From NCBI GenBank assembly GCA_903970165.1, contig CAJCHZ010000078.1, forward strand, positions 62,001 through 126,000: 64,000 nt of DNA, given 5' to 3'. Shown in pieces: positions 9,079-16,457 of this stretch. Numbering within the stretch: the first letter of the stretch is position 1; each line of letters starts with the position of its first letter. This DNA comes from Betaproteobacteria bacterium (GTDB lineage Bacteria; Acidobacteriota; Terriglobia; Acidiferrales; UBA7541). The translations under genes were made by a program, and so were the position numbers. The notes beneath the pieces were generated by a model. The model was not told the origin of the DNA and made no database searches. It saw only the letters and a program-made list of their open reading frames with translations.

Positions 9079-10596
9079 CTACCAGGGCACCAGCTTGCGC
9101 AGTCCCTTCTTCTTTTTGCTGCTCGATTCCTTCTTCGAATCGCCGCTCTGCGCATCTCCCGTTTTCGCCGCATCTGTAGCAGGCGCTGCATCCGTAGAAG
9201 CCGCGTCGCTTTTCGCTTCTGTGCCAGCCGCAGGCGCGGTCGCATCGCCCTTTGCCGGCGTTTCCGTCGTGTTTCCAGCTGCTGGAGGATTCTTTGCCGC
9301 CGCATCGTTGCCGGTAGCTTCCGCCGCTGTCGGCGCTGATCCGGGCGCCGTCGTAGGCGTTTCTGCTGGCGTTGCAGGATGCTCCGTCGTAGTAGCCGGA
9401 GGTACCGCAGCACCATCAGCCGGTGGCATCGTGGTTTCCGTGCTGCCGCCCACCGTTTCCGCGCTGGCTCCTTCCCCCGACCCTCCAGGGGTCACGTTGG
9501 CGACGATTCCCGTTGTGGAGCCGCCCTTACGGCCAAGCATCGAACCCTGTCCGCCCGTCAACAACTCCGTTGCGGACATGCTGTCCGATTCAGGCTCCAT
9601 CGTGGGCGTGCCGGTCTGTGCCGCGGTAAACATCTCCGTTCCAGGCCCACTCTTTATAAGTTCAAGCGGCCTTTTCATCAGAGGCGTCTTTGGTCTTGGC
9701 GCGTTCTGCTCCGCCGTCATCCAGGCTAGCGAATTCGGATCCGCCTGCGGAATCGGCGCCCCAAACCCTTTCAATTTGCCCTTCGCTCCAGCCGCCAGGG
9801 TGGACAACGGATAATTCTTCACGATCCTTGCGTAATACAGCGCGGCCACGTTGTTGTGTTCGCTCTTCTCGAAAATATCTCCCATCATCCACAGCGCACG
9901 GTCGGACTTGCTATAAAGCGGATAGCGGTTCACTACGGTCAACAGCCTCGTCGCCGCCGCCCGCTTGTCGCCCTTCACGTAGTAGTAGTAACCGATCCGG
10001 TAGTCGCCTTCCGCCAGCACTTCCTGCACTTCGCGCAAATGCTGTTGCGCTTGCGGCGCCAGCGGGTCGTTCGGATACTTTTGCAGAAAAATTTGAAACT
10101 CTTCTTCCGCGTCTCGCGCCTGCGACCGATCCCGGTCCGGCTTTTCCATCTGCTTGTAGTGCGTCATCGCCACTTGCATTTGCGCGTAGGTCGCTTCTGG
10201 CAAAAACGGAAAAAACACAATGAAATCCTTGTACCCGGAGACGGCCAGTGCCAGGTTCGATGTGCCCCCCTCCTTGTAATATGAGTCCGCGATCGACAGC
10301 TTTGCCTTCGCCAAATACTCACTGTCGGGATATGTATTGATCAGCGTCTGGAGGTTCAGGCGCCCCACTTCCTGCCGCCCGTGCTTGATGTCGTCCATTG
10401 CCTTGTCATACAAAATCTTGTCAGGCTGTGCGTTGTTGTCTGCGCTTGTGGACTTATCCACCTTTTTTTTCTTTTGGAAGATCTGCGCATTACAATTGGC
10501 CGCCCCTAGCATGAATGCCCCCGCCAGAAGCCCGCTCGCCGCAACCTTCCCCACCGTGCCCAGTTTTAAGGTCGCACTACTCACAATTTGGCCCAA
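9079..10596 (-). CDS. BamD-like outer-membrane assembly lipoprotein-type protein with long C-terminal extension
   Basis: Residues about 50-290 contain TPR-like helical repeats of the BamD/YfiO family (YDKAMDDIKHGRQEVGR; LINTYPDSEYLAKAKLSIADSYYKEGG; FLQKYPNDPLAPQAQ), which scaffold the BAM machine for outer-membrane beta-barrel insertion. A signal-like segment precedes Cys35, but the residue before the Cys is Asn, which departs from a normal lipobox. Residues about 300-490 are an Ala/Thr/Pro/Glu-rich low-complexity tail ending in a Lys cluster, roughly doubling the usual BamD length. The chosen TTG start has AGGGG upstream; a GTG four codons in is an alternative. Confidence 0.82.
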   Translation of the reverse strand: MGQIVSSATLKLGTVGKVAASGLLAGAFMLGAANCNAQIFQKKKKVDKSTSADNNAQPDKILYDKAMDDIKHGRQEVGRLNLQTLINTYPDSEYLAKAKLSIADSYYKEGGTSNLALAVSGYKDFIVFFPFLPEATYAQMQVAMTHYKQMEKPDRDRSQARDAEEEFQIFLQKYPNDPLAPQAQQHLREVQEVLAEGDYRIGYYYYVKGDKRAAATRLLTVVNRYPLYSKSDRALWMMGDIFEKSEHNNVAALYYARIVKNYPLSTLAAGAKGKLKGFGAPIPQADPNSLAWMTAEQNAPRPKTPLMKRPLELIKSGPGTEMFTAAQTGTPTMEPESDSMSATELLTGGQGSMLGRKGGSTTGIVANVTPGGSGEGASAETVGGSTETTMPPADGAAVPPATTTEHPATPAETPTTAPGSAPTAAEATGNDAAAKNPPAAGNTTETPAKGDATAPAAGTEAKSDAASTDAAPATDAAKTGDAQSGDSKKESSSKKKKGLRKLVPW

Positions 10597-10734
10597 ACTT
10601 CACCCCTCTCGCGAATCTTGGATTCCTAACCACACAAATCTAGGGTTCCTAGCCGCAATCCTCGACTAACTCCACTGGAATCTGACACGTCCCGCCCTTC
10701 GACCGGCGGCATCCCAAGTATAACCTGAACTAAT

Positions 10735-10906
10735 GGACAGGTGGAGCAGGAACTTTTGCCCCTCGGGACAGGTCTCTCCACCCGCCTCCGGTCGCCGACC
10801 ACACCTGTGTGATGCACAGCTTCATCTCCAAAGGTTGCCTGACCAGGTGGGGAAATCCTTCTGCGGATGACCCCTTCGACTGAGTTTTGCTTCGCCCTCC
10901 GTGTCC
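10735..10906. ncRNA. Candidate structured RNA in the 446-base gap between bamD-like and ATP-grasp genes
   Basis: The gap 10597-11042 has no credible gene but unusually dense pairing potential. On the plus strand the outer arms GGACA..GGAG (10735-10746) and CTCC.TGTCC (10897-10906) can close a roughly 172-nt element. Inside are hairpins GGTC/GACC, CTGTG/CACAG (5-nt loop) and GGGG..ATCC/GGAT..CCCC (6-nt loop). A TATAAC hexamer at 10719-10724 would place a plus-strand start at about 10731, just before the outer arm, although no -35 is evident. Size and closing-stem architecture are compatible with a 6S-like RNA, but I recognise no family consensus. Strand is uncertain. Confidence 0.35.
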
Positions 10907-11001
10907 TCCGGTCCCTCTGGCGGCCCTCTACGTTATGTTTTTCTCTTCTGCAAGTTGCCGCATCTTCGTGACAATTTTCAACAAAATGTAACAATCCCCG
11001 C

Positions 11002-11010
11002 TGCTATACT
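11002..11010 (+). promoter_or_regulatory. Extended -10 promoter for the ATP-grasp gene
   Basis: TGCTATACT is a TGn-extended -10 element whose hexamer is at 11005-11010. It predicts a start near 11017 and a 5' leader of about 26 nt before the ATG at 11043. No good -35 hexamer lies 16-18 bases upstream, as is common for extended -10 promoters. GAGGAG follows in the leader but is farther than usual from the ATG. Confidence 0.5.
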
Positions 11011-11042
11011 TTCTCCCTTCCGAGGAGCCATTCACAGCCTAA

Positions 11043-12329
11043 ATGGACAAACGCAAATTTCTCTTCGTCTCTCTCTCCGGCCTCATTGGTGACATCGCCT
11101 GGCAGGTTCTCAAAGAAGGCCACGATGTCCGCTACTACATCGAAGCTGAAAAAGAACGCGACATCGCCGACGGCTTCGTCCCGAAATCCAAAGACTGGGA
11201 ACGCGACGTAAAATGGGCTGACATTGTCGTTTTCGATGACACGCTTGGCCAGGGCGCCAGAGCCCACGCTCTCCGCGCCCAAGGCAAACCCGTCATCGGC
11301 GGCTCCGAATACACCGACCGCCTCGAGGACGATCGTTCCTTCGGCCAGGAAGAACTAAAGAAAGCCGGCGTCAACATCATCCCCTACCAGGACTTCGATT
11401 CCTTCGACCCCGCCATCGAATTCGTAATGAAAAACCCCGACCGTTATGTCATCAAGCCCAGCGGCGAGGCCCAAAACGTCAAGCGCCGCCTCTTCGTCGG
11501 CGAAGAAGAAGACGGTGACGATGTCGTCCGCATGCTCGAAGCCTACAAGCGGGCTTTTTCCGAAGAAATCAAAGTCTTCCAACTTCAGCGACGCGTCACC
11601 GGCGTGGAAGTCGCCGTAGGCGCCTTCTTCAACGGCAAAAAATTCATCACCCCGGTCAACATCAATTTCGAACACAAAAAGCTTTTCCCCGGCAACATTG
11701 GCCCACCCACCGGCGAAATGGGCACCAGCATGTTCTGGGCCGAGCCCAATCGCCTCTTTAACAACACGCTCCTCAAAATGGAGCCCAAACTTGCCGAAGA
11801 AGGCTACGTCGGCTACATCGATCTAAACTGCATCGTCAACAACAACGGCATCTATCCGCTCGAATTCACCAGCCGTTTCGGTTATCCCACAATCAGCATC
11901 CAGCAGGAAGGCCTGCTCACGCCTATCGCCGACCTCTTCTGGGAACTCGCTACCGGCGCCGACCCCAAATGGCGCACGCGCAGCGGCTTCCAAATCGGTG
12001 TCCGCATCGTCGTCCCTCCCTTCCCCTTCGACGACGAGCCCACCTTTGAATCCTTCTCCAAAAACGGCGCCATCGTTTTCAAGAAACCAAACTACGAGGG
12101 CGTCCACATCGAAGACGTAAAAGAAGTAAAAGGCCAGTGGCTGATCGCCGGCACCTCCGGCATAGTCCTAATCGTAGTAGGCACAGGCCAAACCATGCTC
12201 CAGGCCAAAGCCCAGGCCTATTCCCGCATAAAAAACATAATGATCGCCAACATGTACTACCGCACCGACATCGGCGACCGCTGGGTCGAAGACTCCGACA
12301 AATTGCATAATTGGGGATATTTGCGCTAG
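11043..12329 (+). CDS. ATP-grasp enzyme, PurD-like (phosphoribosylamine-glycine ligase family)
   Basis: A 428-residue ATP-grasp protein. The N-terminal domain (residues 1-100) carries a nucleotide-like fold start, KFLFVSLSGLIGD. The ATP-grasp region follows (RYVIKPSGEAQNV at about 140, VTGVEVAVGAFF at about 190). A late metal-binding/ligand segment GYIDLNCIVNNNGIYPLEFTSR (about residue 260) has the typical acidic and Asn residues. The C-terminal part matches a GARS C-domain-like layout. PurD joins phosphoribosylamine and glycine in purine synthesis, but no other pur gene is nearby and the canonical PurD motifs are diverged, so a different ligase reaction is quite possible. Confidence 0.8.
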   Translation: MDKRKFLFVSLSGLIGDIAWQVLKEGHDVRYYIEAEKERDIADGFVPKSKDWERDVKWADIVVFDDTLGQGARAHALRAQGKPVIGGSEYTDRLEDDRSFGQEELKKAGVNIIPYQDFDSFDPAIEFVMKNPDRYVIKPSGEAQNVKRRLFVGEEEDGDDVVRMLEAYKRAFSEEIKVFQLQRRVTGVEVAVGAFFNGKKFITPVNINFEHKKLFPGNIGPPTGEMGTSMFWAEPNRLFNNTLLKMEPKLAEEGYVGYIDLNCIVNNNGIYPLEFTSRFGYPTISIQQEGLLTPIADLFWELATGADPKWRTRSGFQIGVRIVVPPFPFDDEPTFESFSKNGAIVFKKPNYEGVHIEDVKEVKGQWLIAGTSGIVLIVVGTGQTMLQAKAQAYSRIKNIMIANMYYRTDIGDRWVEDSDKLHNWGYLR

Positions 12330-12396
12330 CAGAATTGGCTCTGGACCGGTTTGTACTCCGGAAAACTCTACGACTGGGGCAACCCACGGCAGCGAC

Positions 12397-12410
12397 GGGC
12401 CTTTGGGCCC
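12397..12410 (+). terminator. Probable terminator after the ATP-grasp gene
   Basis: GGGCC (12397-12401) pairs with GGCCC (12406-12410) around a 4-nt loop and is followed by a T-rich run (gtttcttttctcttt). It lies in the convergent gap between the ATP-grasp gene and the permease. The stem is short (5 bp, all G-C). Confidence 0.45.
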
Positions 12411-12451
12411 CTGTAAGTTTCTTTTCTCTTTAGGCTGCTACCGCTTGGCTT

Positions 12452-13543
12452 CTATCGCAACCCCATAGCCGCAATCCCCGCCACGACCCCAAGCCCCACA
12501 ACAGCCCCGTATACCGCCGAAGCCGCCTTCCATGAAATTGTTTTTCCCACCACCGAGTAGCTATAAACGCTATAAATCCCCAACGTGCACAAAATCGTCG
12601 CCACATACGGCAACGGCACGCCGCGCGTCATCGCGATATACGCAATCACCACATCAAAAGCCATCGGCACCGGCAAAAACGCTCCTATGAGTGCCACCAG
12701 AACAATCCCGCCAAGCGTCACCTGTGCCGTCAACGCATTCTGCGGCACCAACTCAATCGCCAACGCCCCCAACACCGCCGCCAGAATCATCAACGGCGCA
12801 CCCACACGAAACACATACCAAAAACTACGGGCATAAGTATGCCCCGCCGAAAACACCGCCCGACCCCAAGTCTCCGCCGCCGGAACTTCTATCGGGCACG
12901 CTATCCCTTCCGTTTTTTCGTCCTGCATCGCTCCCACTATCGGCGCCACTACAAAAATCAAGAGCAGCACCGACACCACCTTCAGCAACGCCATCGGCAG
13001 CGGAAACAATGTGAACGTCATCGCCAGCACAAGCACATTCAGGGCCGGCGAACTGAACATAGCCGCCAGCACCGACTCTGTGCTCATCCCCGACGCATAA
13101 AGCCCTCGCCCAATCGGCGCCACGCAGTTCGCGCATACCCCCAGCGGCATCCCCGTGACTGCCCCGATGAGCGCATTCACAAACCGAAACCGTGTCCTCC
13201 TCCGCGGCAAAGTAGCCAGAAATGCCAGCGACGCCGCCCCAAAAAAGAACCCAAAAGTCATCCCCATCTCATTCGCGTGCAGCCAGTTCACCGAAGTCTT
13301 CCAAACCCGCTGGGCGAGCGGCATGCTCCGGTCCACCGAATAAACCGCGTCAAAACTGATCGCCCCAACCACCTTTACGTGCGTCCCGGCGTTGTACTTC
13401 TTCAGCAGCGACGGGTACCGTGAATCCACCCAAAAAATCCCTCCCATCGCCAGCATCAAAACAAACGCAATCGTCCGTGTTCTCCAGTTGTTTTGCCTGG
13501 CAACCGCCATTGAAAATGGAATCGCAGCCGTAGGCGCAGCCAT
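12452..13543 (-). CDS. ArsP-type permease (DUF318 family)
   Basis: A polytopic inner-membrane protein with about nine to ten hydrophobic segments. The hallmark is GVCANCVAPIGRGLY (about residue 155), a Cys-x-x-Cys motif in a membrane segment, as in ArsP_1/SO_0444-type permeases that export organoarsenicals or other soft-metal/oxyanion compounds. A second related half (PVPMAFDVVIAYIAM, about residue 300) suggests the internal repeat of the family. I chose the ATG at 13543 (MAAPTAAIP), which has GGAG 8 bases upstream. No ars regulator or reductase is adjacent, so the substrate stays open. Confidence 0.82.
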   Translation of the reverse strand: MAAPTAAIPFSMAVARQNNWRTRTIAFVLMLAMGGIFWVDSRYPSLLKKYNAGTHVKVVGAISFDAVYSVDRSMPLAQRVWKTSVNWLHANEMGMTFGFFFGAASLAFLATLPRRRTRFRFVNALIGAVTGMPLGVCANCVAPIGRGLYASGMSTESVLAAMFSSPALNVLVLAMTFTLFPLPMALLKVVSVLLLIFVVAPIVGAMQDEKTEGIACPIEVPAAETWGRAVFSAGHTYARSFWYVFRVGAPLMILAAVLGALAIELVPQNALTAQVTLGGIVLVALIGAFLPVPMAFDVVIAYIAMTRGVPLPYVATILCTLGIYSVYSYSVVGKTISWKAASAVYGAVVGLGVVAGIAAMGLR

Positions 13544-13718
13544 AAACAAATCTCCTCACAACTCACCAGGCGCACCTAAGCAAAGCAGGCCCAGCGAGGG
13601 GGAAATCTACCCGCCAACCCGCCCAGGAGAAATAGTAGAAAACTACTACGCGAAACCTGTGTCCCCCGATTGCCCTCGATCCCGTCAGAACCTGCGGCAC
13701 ACGGTTTGCACACTGCCT

Positions 13719-14690
13719 CTATCTGGCGAAATACCCCGTCTTTGCCCGAATCTTCACTCCCTCGCGCTTCGACTTGATCACAATCTTCCGAAAGCTGTCA
13801 TCCCTCTGCGGGTCAGCGGGGTAGTATCCCAATTCGTACGAAGTCCGCAACTCCTCCGCAATCTGGCCGAAGTAGGTGTGCGCGTCGGTCGTTTCCGCAT
13901 CCATGTGCGCGCCGCCAGTCTCGCGTGCGACGCGGTCCATAACGCTGGTCCCGTACTTGTTCCGGGCCGTCAACTTTCCGTGCTCTTTTTCGGTGTAGCG
14001 AATCGCATACACCAGAACGTTTTCGCTCTGTGCCGTCTCGATCGTCGTCATCATGTCGTGCGAACTGGAGTTGTCTTCTCCATCGCTGAACAGCAAAATC
14101 GCCCGCCGTCCGTTCTCGAGCGCCAATTTTTCCGTCACCGAATAGAAAATCGAGTCATAAAACGCGGTGCCCAAATCGCGGTTTTCGTCGGGTCCCAAGG
14201 TCGGAAAATGTTTCTTGCCTTTCTGATACGCTTTCCACTCCTCGAGCAATCCGCTGCCCGACGACGAAAAGTCGCTCACCAGCCGGATAGCGTTTCTAAA
14301 GCCAACCAGAAACACGCGGTCCTTAGGCCCCAGAACATTGTTGAAAAAAACGTCGAGATCCTGATCGTGCTGTTTGGAAAAATGATCCTGGCTCCCGCTG
14401 GCGTCCACCACCACACCGAGCGTCAAAGGAACATCCTGGCTGCGTGCAAAGTGCCTGATTTTCTGAGGCACCGCGTCTTCGAAAACTTCGACGTCGTCCT
14501 GCGTCAAATCATTGACCAAAGCGCCGCGTGCATCGCGCGCCACAAACGACACGTTCACGAGATTCACTTTGACTTGAATCTGCGTCTGACCGCCGGTCTG
14601 CCCGCGGCTCAGCGCAGCAGCAATGGTGAGGACTCCAATGCCAAGCACCACCAGCAAACTGCGGCGAAAGTTCACTCTCAATTTCTCCAA
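13719..14690 (-). CDS. VWFA-related Acidobacteria-type exported protein
   Basis: A 323-residue protein with an N-terminal signal/anchor (residues about 10-30). A short beta-rich domain follows (VNLVNVSFVARDARG...LTQDDVEVFEDAVPQ), and then a von Willebrand A domain with a MIDAS DASGS (about residue 98) and the later FSDGEDNSSSHD. This layout matches the VWFA-related family that is greatly expanded in Acidobacteria. It probably mediates metal-dependent protein binding in the periplasm or at the surface; the ligand is unknown. It lies 59 bases downstream of the exported hypothetical gene on the same strand and is probably cotranscribed with it. Confidence 0.88.
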   Translation of the reverse strand: MEKLRVNFRRSLLVVLGIGVLTIAAALSRGQTGGQTQIQVKVNLVNVSFVARDARGALVNDLTQDDVEVFEDAVPQKIRHFARSQDVPLTLGVVVDASGSQDHFSKQHDQDLDVFFNNVLGPKDRVFLVGFRNAIRLVSDFSSSGSGLLEEWKAYQKGKKHFPTLGPDENRDLGTAFYDSIFYSVTEKLALENGRRAILLFSDGEDNSSSHDMMTTIETAQSENVLVYAIRYTEKEHGKLTARNKYGTSVMDRVARETGGAHMDAETTDAHTYFGQIAEELRTSYELGYYPADPQRDDSFRKIVIKSKREGVKIRAKTGYFAR

Positions 14691-14749
14691 CCGAGGACCA
14701 CCCTCCTATCTCCTGTGAACCAAGATGCTGCGAATCGGACCGACTCGAC

Positions 14750-15391
14750 TCACGCCGGAGTTTTTTCGTCGTCGGTGCGTGCTTCCAGGTAGAGCAATTG
14801 AAAACTGCTCCCCGTGCCATTCGGCTTCACGCCCACAATATGCTGCTTCTCTTTGCTCCCCGCCTTGAAGAGCATTCCCCCGGCATCCGGCTTGTCGTCG
14901 CCGCACGTCAGCTTCTTCGACGCATCACCCTTGTCTTTATCGCTCGCCGTTTTCGAGGGATCGCTGCAGTTCAAAACATTTCCGTATTTCGAAAGCGCTT
15001 TCTGATAAAAAGCCGCCACCTTCTCTGGCGAATCATTCGACTCCATTTTCAAAACCACCAATTTGAACCCAAACGAACTGCCCCAAAGGCCCAATTTTGC
15101 CGCCGCCGAACCGTCGCCGTCTCCCTTGACCGGCCGCGCCCCCGGATACACCGGTAACCCCGCTTCCTTGGCGGTGGCCTGCGCGCTGACCGTCAAACCC
15201 GCCTCGCTCCCGTCCTTGTTCGTCACCGTCACGTTGACGCCGCTCTTATCCTTGTCCTGCGCGCCCGTAGAAGCGACGCCAGATGCCCTGGTCACTCCAA
15301 CCGCGACGGTTGCTGCCAGGCTCAGTACTCCAGACAACGCAACGCTAAACACTCCAGCCCGCTTGCTGCCACGAATCACGGATCCACGCAT
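14750..15391 (-). CDS. Exported hypothetical protein
   Basis: A 213-residue protein with an N-terminal signal peptide (basic start, hydrophobic core at about residues 13-33). Low-complexity Asp/Lys/Ser stretches follow, then a folded part with VYPGARPV, a small-residue segment, and SNDSPEKVAAFYQKALSKYG. That last pattern (a value judged per chain followed by 'kvaaFYqkaL') recurs in acidobacterial secreted proteins of unknown role. There are two Cys residues near positions 143 and 164 (NCSD and TCGDD). It is the first gene of a probable two-gene unit with the VWA protein and diverges from the peroxiredoxin gene. Confidence 0.75.
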   Translation of the reverse strand: MRGSVIRGSKRAGVFSVALSGVLSLAATVAVGVTRASGVASTGAQDKDKSGVNVTVTNKDGSEAGLTVSAQATAKEAGLPVYPGARPVKGDGDGSAAAKLGLWGSSFGFKLVVLKMESNDSPEKVAAFYQKALSKYGNVLNCSDPSKTASDKDKGDASKKLTCGDDKPDAGGMLFKAGSKEKQHIVGVKPNGTGSSFQLLYLEARTDDEKTPA

Positions 15392-15465
15392 GCCACCCTC
15401 CTCAAAACGCTTCTAATGGTACAGGACGCTCCACCACACGAATTGTTACGGACGCAATTCCGCCG

Positions 15466-15592
15466 CCACCTGTGGATACGGCGCCACCGCCCGCGAAGTT
15501 CCCGCAATCTCTTCCACAACTTCTTTTCTTTATCGACTCCAGCCGCGGAACCTGGGAATATCTTCAAGCTTTCCCAGGTATCCACAAGGTGG
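15466..15592. repeat. Nested inverted repeats upstream of the peroxiredoxin gene
   Basis: CCACCTGTGGATAC (15466-15479) is the reverse complement of GTATCCACAAGGTGG (15578-15592) apart from one extra base. Inside it, ACCTGGGAA (15550-15558) and TTCCCAGGT (15571-15579) form a perfect 9-bp inverted repeat with a 12-nt spacer. The whole lies in the 292-base divergent gap between the exported hypothetical gene and the peroxiredoxin. It could be a structured leader for either transcript or paired operator sites. The inner and outer right arms overlap by 2 bases, so the two stems would compete, as in a switch. Confidence 0.5.
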
Positions 15593-15683
15593 TGTGGCGT
15601 CTTCGTTGTCGGCAAAGGAATACTGCGCCCCCAAACGAACGCTGCTCGACGATCGACCAATCAAATCCATAAGGAGAGTGCGA

Positions 15684-16268
15684 ATGAACCGTGCTTTAGC
15701 TCTGATGCTTTTGCTGACCGCTACGCCCCTGGCTCATCCCATGGCGCAAGAGGCCCAAAAGCCAGAAATGGCAAAAATGACGCTGAAAGTAGGTGATGTC
15801 GCCCCCGACTTCACACTGCTCAGCAACGAATGGAAAAAAGTAAAGCTCAGCGACTTCCGCGGCCAGAAAAATGTCTTTCTCGCCGTCTACGTCCTGGCTT
15901 TCACCGGTGGTTGAACGAAACAACTTCAGGCGGTCCAGGCTGGAATCGCCTCGGGTAAGATCGACCCCACAGATACGGCAGTTTTCGGCGTAAGCATGGA
16001 TTCCCCCGCAGCAAACGCCGCCTTCGCCAAACAGATCGACGTCAAGTTTCCTCTCCTCAGCGACATGAACAAAAAGATGCTGACAAGTTACGGCACCCTG
16101 AAAGGCTACGACGTTCAGAACGACACCTACCAGTGGGCTCAAAGGGCCAACATCGTCATCGATAAAGAGGGCATCATCCGCCACATCGAAGAAGGCGACA
16201 GCGCCGTAGACCCCAACACCGCCGTATCGGTCTGCACAGACCTACACAAAAAGGCCGCGCCGAAATAA
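15684..16268 (+). CDS. Exported selenocysteine-containing peroxiredoxin (in-frame TGA = Sec77)
   Basis: Thioredoxin-fold AhpC/TSA-type peroxiredoxin, 194 codons when the in-frame TGA at 15912-15914 is read through. AAGGAG precedes the ATG by 8 bases. Residues 1-21 are a signal peptide, so it acts in the periplasm. The core follows: KVGDVAPDFTLLSNEWK, KLSDFRGQKNVFLAVY, then AFTGG-TGA-TKQLQAVQ. The TGA sits exactly at the peroxidatic position of the T-x-x-C motif. The frame continues without shift into VFGVSMDSP..FAKQ, FPLLSD and RANIVIDKEGIIRH, all normal Prx features. The only Cys is Cys184, a possible resolving residue. A SECIS-like hairpin follows the TGA. The alternative, a Cys-to-stop pseudogene, is less likely. 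Confidence 0.88.
15928..15951 (+). promoter_or_regulatory. Bacterial SECIS element
   Basis: A hairpin within the coding sequence just after the TGA. The lower stem AGGCG (15928-15932) pairs with CGCCT (15947-15951); a G-T wobble (15933/15946) and one bulged A (15945) come next. The upper stem TCCA (15934-15937) pairs with TGGA (15941-15944), leaving the apical loop GGC (15938-15940). There are 23 nt between the TGA and the loop, inside the 16-37 nt window known for bacterial SECIS, and the loop begins with G as SelB recognition requires. Confidence 0.85.
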
Positions 16269-16326
16269 AATCTGTGATGTTGGATGGAGTCTCGGCAGTT
16301 GCCGCAACCGCTGTTTATTTTGCCAG

Positions 16327-16352
16327 GGTCACGGGAAGAAATTCCCGTGACC
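16327..16352. terminator. Strong bidirectional hairpin between convergent genes
   Basis: GGTCACGGGAA (16327-16337) and TTCCCGTGACC (16342-16352) form a perfect 11-bp stem closed by a GAAA tetraloop. It sits 58 bases after the peroxiredoxin stop and about 105 bases after the end of the convergent M23 peptidase gene. No long T-tract follows on either side, but position and stability point to a shared terminator or 3'-end stabiliser. Confidence 0.6.
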
Positions 16353-16457
16353 TAAAGTGGCACTGACTTTTGTCTGTGCTTCGAACCTCGACTGTCGGCG
16401 TCCCCTAGCGCCGGATCTGCAGCAGACCTTGTTCGTAGGATCATCCCGCGTCACACG

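Noticed and set aside
10735..10906. Glycine riboswitch upstream of bamD
   Set aside because: A GGAGAG...GGGGCAA-like stretch on the minus strand is reminiscent, but the flanking pairing and the second core of the aptamer are absent.
10626..10994. 122-codon frame in the bamD-ATP-grasp gap
   Set aside because: Low complexity and no start context; the region is better explained as structured noncoding sequence.
15471..15586. Two DnaA-box-like 9-mers as a replication origin
   Set aside because: Only two inverted copies with one mismatch each, no AT-rich unwinding region and no dnaA/dnaN neighbours; they are the arms of the inverted repeat.
15684..16268. Peroxiredoxin read as two separate genes or a nonsense pseudogene
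   Set aside because: Both parts are in one frame, the interruption falls exactly on the catalytic cysteine position, and a SECIS-like hairpin follows; a random stop there is less likely.
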